A DNA stretch of 64,000 nt from Crocodylus rhombifer (GCA_038503035.1 JAVSML010025156.1:248001-312000); one strand, 5' to 3'. Shown: positions 10,198 to 23,373, counted from the first letter of the stretch. Notes: generated by a model from the letters alone, not told the origin. Numbers and translations: made by a program.

Positions 10198-12059
10198 TAA
10201 TAAAGTGTCAATTAACACAACTTTTGTTGTAAATGGAAAAATCAAGGCACTGTTATGCCAAGTAAGCGTTCCCTTCTGGGGACACCACCACAATTTCAGG
10301 TTTTGCCAGTAGAGCTTTCCCATACAGAAGAATCCTAAGAAAGCTTGACTGACTAGATTTAATTTTCTTCCTCCCCCCACCCCCACTTTTTTGTTGTTGT
10401 TTAACTTCTGCTTTCTGTAGTAGACTTCTTGCTTCTTGAAAAGCATTGGCTATTTCTGTTCACTCCGTGGGTATATCAGCAACTCCTGCAACACAGTACT
10501 TTGATAACCCATGCACCTTTCTTTTGAAAACATACACTCTTTACTTCCCACCTCACTTTCTTTTGTGGGGAAATGACACCAGGGCAGTTTTTGCTCTTAT
10601 TGTGGCCTTTTCTTCTTTCAAAGGACTCCCCTTTTCATTTCTGTGCGTGCACACAGCCCATTCTTTGGGCTTTGTGTTTGATGATTTATTGATAAATGGA
10701 ATGTGTCTTTTTTTTTTGTCTAGCTTTGATCCCAAAACAAAACAAGAAAAAACACCAAGAAACAAAATCAAAACACGCATGCACAGAGCTGAAAGGAAGT
10801 GGCGGATAGTAAACATTAAATGTGGGAAATTTTCTAACAGTTAATACATTTCTTTTTCATTCATACTAATCATAGAACCATATATGATATATAGATGACG
10901 ATCACGCACGCACATGCGCATGCACGCACACGCACACACACACACGGAGCAAAGTACTTAAACCATTTATTTTTCAATCCAAAAGGGTTGGAACATCTAG
11001 TTATATCTGACCTCTGACTGCAGACAAACATTTAAATGCTTTTTCAGTTTTTTTTTCTCTGTTTCCTTTTTTAGTACCTGCTATAAATTGTGGTTGCCAA
11101 TCTGTTTCATATCATTACAAAAATTAGAAGCTTTTCAGAGCAGTAAACAGGGTGAAATATCTAAGCTTTCAGATGAGATATTCCATGAAAGCTCCATAAT
11201 AAACACACCTTCAACACATTCTGACCTCTTCATTTTTCATTGCAAAGATTAATAATAGGTAGCTTAGCAACGTTGCCTGTATTGTCAGCACATGTTAGAG
11301 ACTTGGCAGCATTCAAGGTCGATCTGCAATAAGCTTAGATTGAATGCCATTAACTAGATGCCACTTTTCCTCTGGAGTTTATTGCTAAATTTTTATTCCA
11401 GGGGGAAAGAAAATACAGTGCTGACATAGTTAATATTTGTACCATCCTGGATAAGTATGGAGCTGCTTACAGGCCTTTAGGAAGGAAGGAAGATCTCACA
11501 CAATTCAACCAATTTATATGTGTATCAGTTATCACTAAGTGAAGAAGTAACTAGTTATGGAGAAAATAAGTACATAATTACAGTATTGCATGGAATAGGT
11601 ACATATAACAACCCTGTGAATTTGGAAAACCAGACCTGTTGTCCAGCCTGTTGCAGACTGGAGTGTCCATGAAGGCCTTATGCTGCTAACATGGCATTTG
11701 GATGTGGATTTATGTGCCTGAGTCCAAATGCTGACCTTCAAAACCCCTGCTCAGTTATAGTTTTATTCATAGATGGACCCAGAGTCAGTGGGAGCTTTGG
11801 TTTTTCAACACCAAAGTCATCTTTCAGGTGCCCAATGTTCTGTTTATGAGCACTCCCAGAAGCACCTCTGTTTTGACAGCGCTCCATAAACTAGGTATTT
11901 CTCCACCTATTTCACCATAAAGGTTTGATTCTCTAGATACACCTAACAGATTGGGCTCCATGTGAAATACGGTGGGAGGTAGAAAGGGACAAAGTTGTAG
12001 GTCCTCTTATTTGATTTCTCAGGAGTTAGGGCATCATCCCACAATGTACATTCTACCTC
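10198..12059. other. Intron-like DNA with one microsatellite
   Basis: Contains the alternating microsatellite at 10903-10946. Open frames at 10446-10844 and 10553-10816 are overlapping antisense frames without splice context, so no gene is called. Confidence 0.45.
10903..10946. repeat. 44-bp alternating pyrimidine-purine tract (CA/CG/TG microsatellite)
   Basis: Every step alternates pyrimidine-purine, mixing CACG, CATGCG and (CA)n. Such tracts can adopt the Z-DNA form. They are common in vertebrate introns. Confidence 0.85.
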
Positions 12060-12065
12060 TCAACA

Positions 12066-12140
12066 CTCCCAGTCAGAGGATTCAAACTCATATCTCTTAT
12101 CGCCCAGAGGGATGCCATAACCACGAGGGTATAGTTTGTT
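12066..12140 (-). repeat. tRNA-derived SINE relic
   Basis: On the minus strand TACCCTCGTGGTTATGGC (12113-12130) resembles a pol III A box and AGTTTGAATCC (12078-12088) a B box, about 25-30 nt apart, as in tRNA-derived SINE heads. The acceptor stem does not pair, so it is not a functional tRNA. Confidence 0.5.
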
Positions 12141-12243
12141 CTGGGCTAAGAACTCTCAATCCATCATGTTGAAGCCGTTACAACCTGAACAGAATTATTA
12201 CATGTTAATTGGGTTGGAGAGTGGGGAAAAAAGGGAGCCTGAT

Positions 12244-12310
12244 GCTGTAGCTTAGTCATTAGGGTACCCACTCACCTGGGTGGGCTAGTCCTCATTCCAG
12301 CCTCTCCTCC
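12244..12310 (+). repeat. tRNA-derived SINE relic
   Basis: The plus strand reads GCTGTAGCTTAGTCATTAGG, then a tRNA-like interior and a degenerate B box (TAGTCCTCATTCCAG). It lies about 100 bp from the oppositely oriented relic at 12066-12140. Confidence 0.4.
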
Positions 12311-12805
12311 AAGGGCTGTTCATGTATTTTACAGTCATTTGAGCTCTGCATACAGGAAAGGTCTTAAGAAATCTAAGGGTTCAGGACACAGAAAAAGAAA
12401 TGGTTTTGCAGTTTTGTAACTGCATGCACCACAGCTACAGAACATAAATTTCTTGACATGTAGCTTTCTCTCTTCTGTCCCATTTCAGTGTAAAACCAGG
12501 ACAGAGCTTGATATTTTATGGAAAGAACAGCATGATGGGATAGGGTTGTTCTTGGAGTAGTAATTAAAGCATGCGAAATTAGGCTTTCCATGAGAAGGGA
12601 AATGGAAAGTTAATCACCATATGGGTTGCATTATATGTCAGTGGTAACGGGTGATGAAAGGCTTTGAATTGGCTGCTGGTAAGAACAGGATTTGGAGATA
12701 ATGGTCTGAGCTAAAAACAAAATGGTGTCAAGACAAGATGTGGTTTCCTGCCACGCTGGGTCAGGTTAGCACTGGGTTAGTAGGCTTCTAATATCCGGGG
12801 TTCTC
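12311..12805. other. Unannotated, no gene or repeat recognised
   Basis: No gene or repeat recognised in this stretch. Confidence 0.4.
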
Positions 12806-12895
12806 CAGGAACTTAGGATCATAGGAAAGTAGGGCTGGAAGAGACCTCATGAGGTCATCTAGCCTAGCCCCTGCTCAAGGTAGGGTAATCCTTGA
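12806..12895 (-). mobile_element. CR1/L3 LINE 3'-end fragment
   Basis: The plus strand shows ATCATAGGAAAGTAGGGCTG then GAAGAGACCTCATGAGGTCA and CTAG. This is the reverse complement of the CR1-type 3' UTR, as in the copy at 1411-1600. Only about 90 bp remain. Confidence 0.65.
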
Positions 12896-12914
12896 TGCTC
12901 TGTAATAGCAACTC

Positions 12915-13300
12915 ACAACCTAGTACGGCTCCTAGTATGGCCCTTGCTCGCCAGGCCCCTAGTGGCAAGTCACAGCTCTGCAGGTAGGAGACAGGGAAGG
13001 TTTTTAGCTTTAAGGCAGGAGTGGGCAATTATTTCAGGCAGAGGGCTGCTTACTGAGTTTTGGCAAGTCATCGAGGGCAGCATGACAGGCAGCCCAGGGC
13101 AGATTAATATTAATTTTCTAAATATTTTAGGGGCCCTGTGGGCCTGATAGAATGGCTTGGCGGGCTGCATTCGGCCCACGGGCCACATTTTGCCCACCCC
13201 TGCCATAAGGTGTGACTGCTCTAAACTCCAGCCAGCACTAACACCAATCAACCCTGAGCATCTCAAAGTGAGAATGTAACAAGGTCTTAAGACGCAGGCT
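12915..13300. repeat. Interspersed repeat R, copy A, split by a hAT insertion
   Basis: The blocks CCCCTAGTGGCAAGTCACAG and TGTAACAAGGTCTT match CCTCTAGTGGCAAATCACAG and TGTAACAAGGCCTT at 59648-59825. Copy A is interrupted at 13016-13202 by a small hAT. The class of repeat R is unknown to me. Confidence 0.55.
13016..13202. mobile_element. Short hAT element (187 bp) inside repeat R
   Basis: Inverted termini are CAGGAGTGGGCAAT and, from the right end, CAGGGGTGGGCAAAAT. Flanking 8-mers CTTTAAGG (13008-13015) and CCATAAGG (13203-13210) match at 6 of 8. The interior GGGCTGCATTCGGCCCACGG is typical of Charlie-like MITEs. No coding capacity. Confidence 0.75.
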
Positions 13301-15611
13301 TTTTTCCCCTCGTGGAATGGGGAGGGAAAGCCTTGTCTGTGAATCAAGTATATACAATATTGTATTAATTCCATGCTTCAGGGCTTCTGGTCAGCCGCAG
13401 GTACCGGGGATGATTTTTAATTTTTTTTATTTTTTGCCCCTTTTCAGGGTTTGTGGTTTATCAGTTCTTTCTTTCAGTCCTACAGCCCTATGTTGTGAAA
13501 ACTCTGTCCTACTGAAGCTAATGGCAATACAACCAAAATACCTTATGTAGATTGGGAAAATTGTCCCAGGGTTGGAGTGTTTATCTGAACTTTTGAACGT
13601 TCTCAGCTTCATCAGCTGCTTGTCTTTACGTTGTTACTGCAGGCACCCATTCTTTTAGAACTATTTACATTTAAGGATGCTACTCAACACATTGCAGCAC
13701 AAGACAAAGGGCTGGAACTTGTCACTGAAACTTAAAGCTTTAAAATAATACAGGCTTTATCATCTACCTCTCTCTTGCATAATATCTGTCCAGTGATGGT
13801 GTGAATTAAATGAATTCCTCTGACTTCCAAAAAGCTAAAATTGCCCATTCATTTTTTTTTCTTATTTTCACAAAGCACTTAGTAGCATGTATCTCACATC
13901 CAGTTCTCCCCTCTTCTCACAGTGTATATTTTTACATTTGCTTTCATGCATGAAGCATCATACAGCTAAGTTCGAAAGGTTGCAGGCTTGGATGGTAAGT
14001 GAGAATGGCAAACATATTTTGGATTCTGTTTATAAATCTGCTGTGCACAAATGGCAAATGACCCTGGGGCAGTAAAAACTCTTGGCTTCAGCTTCATGCT
14101 AAATTCTTGAAGCTGACTACAGCATAAAGCAAAGCATGAAACTGAAGCTAGGAACACCGAAAACTGAACTTGAAAGCAAACAAAAGTAAAACATCTGTGC
14201 TTGCTAGGTAGAGAGTGTTAGAAGAGAACTGTTAAAAGCATGTTTTCTTTCTTTTAATACTTAAATTTGCTAATTGTAGGAATTAGAATTGCAAAGAACC
14301 CATCTAGTCCATTCCCATCCCCCTCTCCTTGCCCAAGGGAGGACACTATGTGACATTTTTTGGTACTTTGTCTTTTTTGATACAAATGCCCATAGTGATG
14401 AAATGACTTGAATTTCCCTTGGGAGAAATTCTGCAGTCTGATGCATCTAATTGTCCAGATGTTTCCTAGTCATTCTGTCTATATTCTCCTCCTAGCTCTG
14501 CCTCTTTGAACCAATATAAATAATCTTTCTTCAGCACTGGTGTTCACACAATTCAGATATTTTCTAGACTGTTATATCCCCTCAGGAATGATTAAAATAA
14601 CTAATTCTTAGATTCTGAATTGGAGTCTGCTGGTATGGATCAGTCACATAAGAGATGTATGACATTAGATATCAATGAACAGCCATGGTCTAAATGGAAT
14701 TAGAAAGAGCTGTATGAGAATTTGTCCCATCAGTATAAAGAGAGACGGGGCTACTGGATAGGGGATCTTAGTTCCTGACTTTGGAAAATATTCCTACCAG
14801 GGCTGGAATGAAACATTTTGTCATGAAAATTCAACTAATTGAAAATGTCCATTAAACAAATAACATTTTAATATTTGTTTCATATCCAAAAGAATGAACC
14901 CTCCATGGACCTCTAAAAATCAACTTAATTTGCTAGATCAAACTGGTAAAATATTGGTAAATTATTAAATTAGTAAAATTGTACAGCAATATTTTTTTTT
15001 CCAGCTCCAGGTTTTTTGATACAAAACTTAAAAGGTCTGTGGTGAGTTTTTAAATGATTATTAAAATCTTTTTTTGAAAACAAAAGATAATGAAGAATAA
15101 AAAGAAATGGTAAATGGTGGGGGGCGGGGGAAAGGAGGGCAACCAGAGTAGCACTTTTCCCCCCACTATTTGAGAATGTAATTAAGCATATGCCTTAACT
15201 CCAGAAAAGTCAATGGGATGTGAGCCCACAATTAAATATAAGCTTGTGCATAGGATTCTCCCATAACAGAGATGGACTTGGGCCAGAGATTTCCTACGTC
15301 CATGTCATTTGGAAGGGCCTATTACTTTGTTCCATCCTTTGTGCAGTATAGCTTGTGTCTGATCACCTTCAAGGCATATTGTCAAACTCACATGTTTTTT
15401 CTCTTTAAATATCTAAAGATGGGGTGAGGTTGGAAGTATTATTCTTGAGGAAGTTTGATTTAAATTTTTAAATTACATGGCGCTTGAGGAGTGAATTATC
15501 TCAAATTGTTCTGCTGCACTTTGGATATATTTTTGAGTCATGTCAAAGTGTATATGGAAAGTGTTCTTTCTTAGCACACTCTCTTTTTTTGGTCTCAGTA
15601 AAATAAATAAC
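13301..15611. other. Intron-like, no feature recognised
   Basis: AT-rich, with a G-rich patch at 15117-15140. No supported exon or identifiable repeat. Confidence 0.4.
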
Positions 15612-15762
15612 TTTCCCCATCATTTGCCCAGCCATCATTATAAATTCATATGCATCAAGTAGTCTTTGTAGTGTTGAACGATACTGTATTAATTCCAACA
15701 TTTTGCGCATCCCAGGGACAATAAAACTTTTTCCAGGAGGAACAATATCCGGCATCTCTTTG
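15612..15762 (-). CDS. Candidate internal coding exon (151 nt), gene not recognised
   Basis: The minus-strand frame gives 50 residues starting KEMPDIVPPGKSFIVPGMRK and continuing through LELIQYRSTLQRLLDAYEF. This composition is very protein-like. The assumed acceptor is the AG at 15763-15764 (GTCACTAG) with a weak pyrimidine tract. The assumed donor GTTATT (15606-15611) is poor. If unspliced, the frame runs on to a stop at 15543-15545 and could be a terminal exon. It could also be a fragment of a processed pseudogene. Phase does not match directly to 6771-6901 or 26714-26885. No family recognised. Confidence 0.35.
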
Positions 15763-17040
15763 CTAGTGACAGTCAAACGTTCATTAATATATCATTCCGA
15801 TCAGTCTCAGTGCTCATATGTTTGTTTCAGTTTCTCTCTGGGGCAGAAAAATCTTAGTCTCCTTAAATGATATGTTGCTTGACTGGGCAGCCTTCAGAAC
15901 ATTTGTTGCACTTATCCCCATGACTTGCTTTTAAAATGAATTGAAGACAGACTCTGTGCTCAGGCAGAAAGCATTTTTTTCAAATAAATTAAAAAATCAT
16001 CACCATTTGAAGTTCTTTTGTGTGATCTCAAATGTTCAAATGAATATTAAGTCTTTTTTATGTTTAAAACTTAACATGGCTGCTTAGCAGCAAATGTGGA
16101 CTGCAGGGATTAATTTGTGAGGAAAGATTAAAGGAACTGAAGAGGTCAGATTCATCCAGCCTAGTACAGGGAGATGTAAAGGACATCTACCTGAGCCATC
16201 AGTTCCCCCAGCTTCTTATAGAGTGCAATGTGCTGCACTGGGAGGGAGGTAGCTGAGCTGTCCCTTGATATTTCTTCAGCTAGTGCACACTGAAGCCCCT
16301 GGCAAATATTAGTTTAATCATGCAATGATATCTGATGATTTTTATCCCAGATCACAAAAATCCTTTGTCCTACTATGCCATATGTGCATGATTGTTCCCA
16401 TAGTGCATCTCTGAAGCTCTCTGCACCCTAGGACCTGTGAAAGGCACTGCAAGAAACATAGCATTAGGGACCAGCCTCCTGTGGAGCTTTTTGATCTTCC
16501 TAGTGGAACAGGAGCCTGAGAGAGGGATGTGGATTCTTGATCTCAGGTTCCCCGCCAACACATTCAAAGAGTGGGAGGGTAGCCCAGTACCAGGGATTGG
16601 ATCCCTGCATGCCCTTTAATCTAACGTACGTACCACATACAAGTTAAAGCTTGATACAAGCCAGTCACAAAGATGTTCCATAGAATGTGGACCATCTTTG
16701 TGGCTGGCTTGTCATTCCATCATGTGATAAATTGGTTGCATATGTAGCATGCTATCTATGTTAATTGCACAATAAATTGTAAAGTATGCTAGGGGCCTAC
16801 TGCTAATGGATTCCTAGGACTTCCTTTTAAGGGAAGCACAAAGGAATATACCAACTCAGCACCCCCCAGCCCCAGTCATGGCCTCCATGTGTGCAATGCT
16901 GCTTACTCTTTGTTTGTGCTTTCTCTCTGCCACATCCCTGAGCCCAGAAGCTTTGCTCAGCACTGCCCCACTACAACATCTCACTTCATGGCTTCTGATT
17001 CTATAGACCTTGACTGAATTTAGCTCTTATGGGTAGCTGG
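15763..17040. other. Intron-like, possible CR1/L3 scrap at 16105-16165
   Basis: The stretch GGGATTAATTTGTGAGGAAA followed by GATTAAAGGAACTGAA resembles a CR1/L3 ORF2 C-terminal segment in plus orientation, but only about 60 bp are readable. Nothing else identified. Confidence 0.35.
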
Positions 17041-17115
17041 AATAAATGAAGGCTGAGGGGGAACATGAGGGCTGTCTTCAGGTATATGAGCGGAGTGAAC
17101 AAGTAGGATTTCTGA
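17041..17115 (+). mobile_element. Possible CR1/L3 ORF2 fragment
   Basis: The block AAGGCTGAGGGGGAACATGA then GGGCTGTCTTCAGGTATATG resembles the RRLRGDL-A-Y segment near the CR1 ORF2 C-terminus. It may belong with the scrap at 16105-16165. It is short and diverged. Confidence 0.35.
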
Positions 17116-20100
17116 ATTGTTTAGAATAACCTGAAGACAACGTTGTTTTTAATGAGGCAGAAACGGAACCTAATGAAATTGGGACAACATGTCTAAAATA
17201 TGTCCTAAGAAGTTTGATCTGCTGTGGAAGAGTATCCATGGTGTTTGAGCCCCATCACATGAGTAACTTGACACTAAAATGAAGAAGACACAGAACATAA
17301 CGTAAGGGGTAATCTGGCACATTAGGGAAATGCACAGGATGGCCAAATTAATTTTTCCTTTCTAATTTCCAAGCCTCAACCATGCTGGAAAAAATAAAGA
17401 ATAATGGTCAGACAATAACACTAATCTGTAATGACTGAATGAAATGGGACTGCTGTTATGCCAGGATTCTACTTATATTTGGTTATGGTCATAGCCGAAA
17501 TTGGCCTTTTAGTCCCCTCTCTTGCATGTAGATGTGCACATAAAAATGTCACTTTTAACATATATGAATAGAGAAAATGCAGTTACAAATCCAGATCAAG
17601 TACATAACCTTACATTAAAGCCAATTTATTAACTTTTTCACTTAGGGGCTCAGTCACTCTCTGAATTGTTTAGGATTAGGCCTTAGCATCTCTAGTTAAA
17701 AAAGAATCAGAAGTAAGCCCATATCTAATATGTTGTAACTGCTAGAATTAGAAGACAAGCAGGAAGTTAAATTAATTAATCATACCTGTTTCTATTCCTT
17801 AATTCTTATTATGATACTGAATCTGAAACATCATTTGAAAGCTTCTAATATCTTTTTTCAATTATTTTTATTTGGTTCCTTGTCACATGTATCGTCCTTG
17901 AAATGGCCAGCTTTGCATATATCTAATCACTATCGCCAGAGAGAGTCAAATGCAAGTTTATTCAACCTAGTCACATTGCTTTTAAGATTGGGAAATTCCT
18001 ACAGAATTGACTATAATGTTCAAAATACCTTATTTCAATAGAAAGTGTTTGTACTAGTTGGCAGTCAATTTAGCAGTTATTTGTCTGATTCAGAAATACA
18101 TTGGCTGTTCTTCTCTTTTTATATGGTCCTCTGAACATTGTGCATCTGGAATAACCCACATTCATCATGATGCAGACTCTACTACTCCCCTTTTTCTTCA
18201 GTTTTCATACAGATCCACAAATCCAGGCCTGCCTTTTTATGGATAATCTGTGGCACAATTTCTCCATCCAGTCTACAGAGCCCCCACCAAAATGCATTAG
18301 AGTGAGCATCCCTTATTCCTGCCTTGAGAACAGACTCACCGAAACCAGGGGACTATTTGTGTGTCGGAGTATGTTTATGGAGGGATTCCATGTTATCACT
18401 TGGGGGATTAAAGCAGAAAATCCCAGCATTCTTCAGTGAATAAGATAGGATGACATATGACCTGGTTTCAAATTAATCAACAGATCATAATTGCTTATAT
18501 TATGTGCTTTGAGTAAATTTACAAAGAGTCAGGAGGAGACTATTAATTAAAATACATTTTTTTAATTGATACAAGCATGGCCATGTACATTGATGTACAC
18601 ATGGGATGTGTCTTTTTGAATTGTACAAAGCATTGCGGTTTCCATTTTTAATTACCACACTGAACCCGTAAATCACTCATTGTCTAAGAGGTCTATGAAC
18701 TGGATGCCTAAAAGCAGTGGTACAAAACTAATTAATGTTTTGAAATGGTTACAGATCAGTTCCATGACCCTTCTCATCACTGACAAATCAGTGTATATGG
18801 TTTTTACATCTGGACTGAAAATTAATTTCAGGGAATGATCCCAACTTGCATTTCTAAAACAGATGATGCTAGCTGGAGTTGCTCCAAGATGACAAACAGA
18901 GTTATCAAGGGCTGTTTGGAGGAAGCTTGATCAGTTCAGGGGCAAAGGATTTGGAGGAGATGGGTGTTCTGTTTCCATCTCTGTCCCTCATCCACTCTGT
19001 CACTCCAGCCAAGTCGCCTCCTGTCCCCCTGCTATAGTTTCCCTTCTCACTCTTTCACTTTTTTTGGTGTCTCTTGAGCTTTTAAGTGGTTTGGGGGCAG
19101 GGTCTCTCACTGTGTGAGTGTGAGTGTGCAGAACTTATCACAAAGGAGTTTGACCTCTGCAGGGGCATTCATGTACTAATGTTCTAACAAGTGGTTTTGT
19201 TCATAAATGCTTCTTAAGACACCTGTTTCTAAATCCATCCCCTCTTCACATGTAATTTTCTTCGTGGGTTCAATATAATAACTATTTTGGTACCCAACTT
19301 ACATTTCTATGAAACATGGACTTCTATTCCAAAGGAACATCATAGGTTAGGAGAAAATGAAGCTTTGCATTTTGCAAGGAATATCCTGTATCTCTGCCCG
19401 TAGAAGGGCATGGGCAGACTGACCTGCACAACTTGACATTCGGCCTTAATGCCTTTACCATTAAAATCTCAGTGGTATAGAGGTCTGTAAGTCTCAGAAA
19501 AATAGCTGTGAGAGAGGGTGTCTTTCATCTTTAGGTCATTAGTTCAGTTCTTACCAGGAGACAATGGCACTCTGAAGACCCTTCCTGCCCTGCTGTATGT
19601 GAAATGAGTTGGTGTCCTCGGTTTAGTTCCCAGCAGAAGTGAAATGCCCACAACACTAAACGCAATACTACTATCAATACTAATTGAAGCCTCAGCTGAG
19701 AGGCCAAGGACCAAGTGGGCTTGCATGGACTAGGTTTCCCATCTATTATTTAAATCTACTAAATAAATAAATAATAAATAACTAAAATGACAGTTGGCCA
19801 AATCCAGATTAAAAGCTGAATAGTACACGGAGCAATAAATGATACTATGATGCATGCAGTGCTCTATCAAATCCTGTATTGTTATTAGAAGGTTAATAGT
19901 AAAAAATGAACTCAAATAGGCAGTCAACTTCATCACCTCACAAACCATTATGTATTGGTTAGATATTGCTTTTCCCAGTGTGTTACGATGATAATAGCAA
20001 GTTAAGAGTGAGGCATATTATGAAAATAGCCCACTGCAGAATGAACATCTGGTTTCGATTAAACAGGTGTATGGTAAATTCAGCATATTTGTAATCATAA

Positions 20101-21704
20101 TTAAGGTTGTTACTACCATTAAGTAGAAAGACATTTCAGCAATTAAATATAGTTTAACAACAATTTACTTTTTTCTTTTTTAAATGGATTGGGATGTTTG
20201 TTTGTTTTTTAAAAGTTGATCTCTGTAGTTAGAAAAAAAAAAGGTAAATATTTTAGTTTGAAATATCTTTTCCTTAAGCTCCTGACCCATGAAACTAAGG
20301 AGATCTGGATATGTGAAAAAAGATATTCATACTGTGAGCAAATTGTGCTGATGGTGGCAAGGCAGAACATTTTAGATACAAATTGTCTATGGGCGGCCAA
20401 GAGTTTTAGAAGTGACTATTGATTGGCAGCAGCTCACCTTTTTGGTTCTTACCCGGGGAAGTCTTAAAGGCCACATTGTGAGACTGTGCTGCGTAGCCCC
20501 CTTCAGAAACTCAGGCCCTTAAAGTGTCTCAGGCCTCCAAGAATGGAGACCCCGAAAATCACTAATGCTTCCCTGAAACTGTAGGTGTTGCAGCTGAACC
20601 AATGCAGCAGCAATTTCTGACTTCTCAGCCAGACAAAATACCACACAATGACGACTTTATCATCCCCAGCAGTAGGCACTGGCCACTCGTACAGGTAATG
20701 TTACTCAGTTTACTCCTGGATTTTGATACTGCAAAGTAAGGCACAGATATGTAGCATTAAGAGGCTCTGGTATGACTTAACCATAAAGAGGAAGGGAGAA
20801 AAGATGCAGCTGGTGGGAAGACCATCCTCTAAGTTCCTGCTGCCTTTATACAACTGCCATCAAATAGGACATCTGGAAGAGGAGAGGAGCACCATTTTAG
20901 CCAACCATGTTGCAGATACAAAAGCGAAGGTTCAGCACCTCTTCCAAAGTATTTGCTGGCCCCTAGAGATTTAGTAAAAATCAAAAATCTTGGCTGAGAA
21001 TCTATTCAGAGTTGAATTCTGATTTAGCACTACCATTGATCCTGTCCAATTCAGGGATGAGGCATGTGAGCAAGGATACTGACAGCCGTATCCGTTGGAG
21101 GAACTGGAGGACATCAGTCTCCAGGACTTCTCTGCTGACTGTTTCCAGTTAGTTCCTTCATTTTGTACCTTGGACATCACCAGGGCTGCATGTGAGGGGT
21201 GGGTGTCAGGACACGGGGTTGTGTATCTGTGTCTCTTTAAGTTGATCGTAGTGTCTTGAAAGCACTCCCCACTCCTGTTTGTTCAGCACAGGGACCCTTT
21301 ACTTGATACCTCATCTTCTTGCTGTTTTAGGCCATCTACTCATATTCCTTATTTCAGTTCCTGATCTCTGGTAGGTTATGCCCCAGTCATCATCCTTAGC
21401 TGCATAAATTGACTAGCTTTGAAAGTGCTGATCCAGACCTGTCATAGTCCTTTCCGCGGCACTGTAAATGATGCTGTCCAGGTGAAGGACACGATATTAA
21501 TGGGCATTATGGATGTGCCTGCTCTACTTCAGACTGTATTGTTTGACAGATGAGAGCAAGTCAGCTTGGTATACTGCCTAACATAAGCAAGCAAAAGAGT
21601 AACGGTAACAATATTAGAAAAACCCTGGATTCCGTATACATTATGAATGGAAAGTTAATGTGGCTCTTTATCACAAAGCTGTAGTTTATACCCAGCTCTC
21701 TTAC
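17116..21704. other. Long intron-like stretch, no feature recognised
   Basis: About 4.6 kb of AT-rich DNA. An A/T-rich simple tract occurs at 19755-19780. The minus frame at 19544-19726 ends at a donor-like GTAAGA but lacks a good acceptor. No supported gene, RNA or repeat family was found. Confidence 0.4.
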
Positions 21705-21892
21705 TTTTTATTGTACACTGAAGAATGGACACAGAAAAACCTATCATTAATTTCAAAATTAAATGATCCTTAATATTGGTCTCTCTTGCTAGCTCTGTGA
21801 TGGGGTCAGCCATATGGTACCCAAGGTTTAGGAACTGTTTTGAAAGGTTGAAGCAATCTACAAAGCAGTGATCCAGATAGTGGTTTAACTGA
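21705..21892 (-). CDS. Weak candidate exon (188 nt), gene not recognised
   Basis: On the minus strand a strong acceptor-like tract (CATTTTTGTCTAG) precedes a 188-nt block ending at the donor-like GTAAGA (21699-21704). One frame is open throughout and begins QLNHYLDHCFVDCFNLSKQF. A second frame is open for the first 28 codons, so the coding frame is ambiguous. It could be a chance splice pair or part of an unrecognised repeat. Phase does not match the neighbouring exon candidates. Confidence 0.22.
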
Positions 21893-23373
21893 CTAGACAA
21901 AAATGGAGCACATTATGTGCTTGGCTTAAACTCATCCTTAAACATAAAAGACCAAATTCAGAGGAGATGATTAAGTTAACCTAAAAAGTTATTAAGTCCA
22001 TGACATTTGCACCTTTCTCCATTTCCTTTTACTGCCTGTATTACACCACTGCACTCCCTGTGCACACTTCCTGTTACTTAATTATTTATACCCTAAAACT
22101 TGTATCTACTTTCTTCCATGTTGCTCTACTCTCCCTCTTACATAACAATTCCAAATTTAGCGAACTAAAGTCAATCACATTCTGCCCTCTTTCATTCCAG
22201 TGGCATGAGAGAGAGATTTTATATATAATCTATAAATAAAGCCTAACCTTATTATATTGAACCTTGTTTGTAACAAACCCCTGCTTTGAACAATCCCAAG
22301 AGTGAGAACCAGTTTTCTTTCATTATTCCAATGGAGCAAATTGACTAAGCCTAATGCAGAGAGCACTCATTTTTACAGGACTTTTCTCACATCCATTATA
22401 ATCAGGCTGGACTGTATAGGTTTACATCAAACGTAAGCTAAAGTAGCTAATACAGCTGGTGGAAGAATAAAAAAATGGAAATCTGAGCACAGTAGTACTG
22501 AGTCCAGTAGAACTAGTTGGTTTCATGCATGAGTGTTTGAGGACCTTAGGCTTATTTCTTCATGGTCTCAAAATGAGGGATTTAAAATTGGAATACTTCG
22601 AGGAAATGGATCACAGCATTGCTGTTATTTATATATCACCCTAGAGGTTTAAGGGGCTTCGAGAGACAAAAGTCACTTGACAAAATCTGCTCTATCTTTC
22701 ATGGGTTTTAATTCAAAGGAGCTCCATGGAATTTGATAAGAGTTACCCTAAATTTAGACCAAAAAAGCTGAAAGTAGAATCTGGCCCAGTATGGGCTTGT
22801 TCCTTATCTCAGATATGCTGGTATGTAATTTAGATTATATCAGAATGTAGCCCAGAGCTTTAAGTAAGGCCTTGAACTCTAAACCATTGTTCTTTCTGTC
22901 TAGAAAATAAAGCAGGGCTATTTTTTAAAAACAGGTTAATCAGGAGCCATACAAATGCCTAATTAAGCTTTTTTTTTAAAAATAATAAAGTTTAAGTTAA
23001 ACCCAGTAGGGCATAAGAAATCCCAGTGCAGCAGATACAAAATCATTAATCTGAACCACTTTTAATTTCTTCTTGTAATATGTTAGTGGTATGGCTAATT
23101 AAATTGTGATCTCACTTTTCAAGAAGTATCTACAGACAGAAACTTCTTACAGTGGTATTTTGAAATAAGGAATGGAAAGTCTTAAAGAATGGGCTTGCAC
23201 TCTCTGATATATCAATCATCTCAGAACACATTCAGTAGGAAAATCAGCATGAAAACCCAAGTGCCGAACAAATTGCACAGTACTGAAATAGCAAACTCCA
23301 CAGCAAATGTGTGCTCGTACCGAGGACAGGGCAGTCATCATACACTCATGATTGCTTATATCCATGTTTCTGC
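21893..23373. other. Intron-like, no feature recognised
   Basis: No feature recognised in this stretch. Confidence 0.4.

Noticed and set aside
19544..19726. Minus-strand frame ending near a good donor GTAAGA
   Set aside because: No usable acceptor, and the sequence resembles SINE-like repeat DNA.
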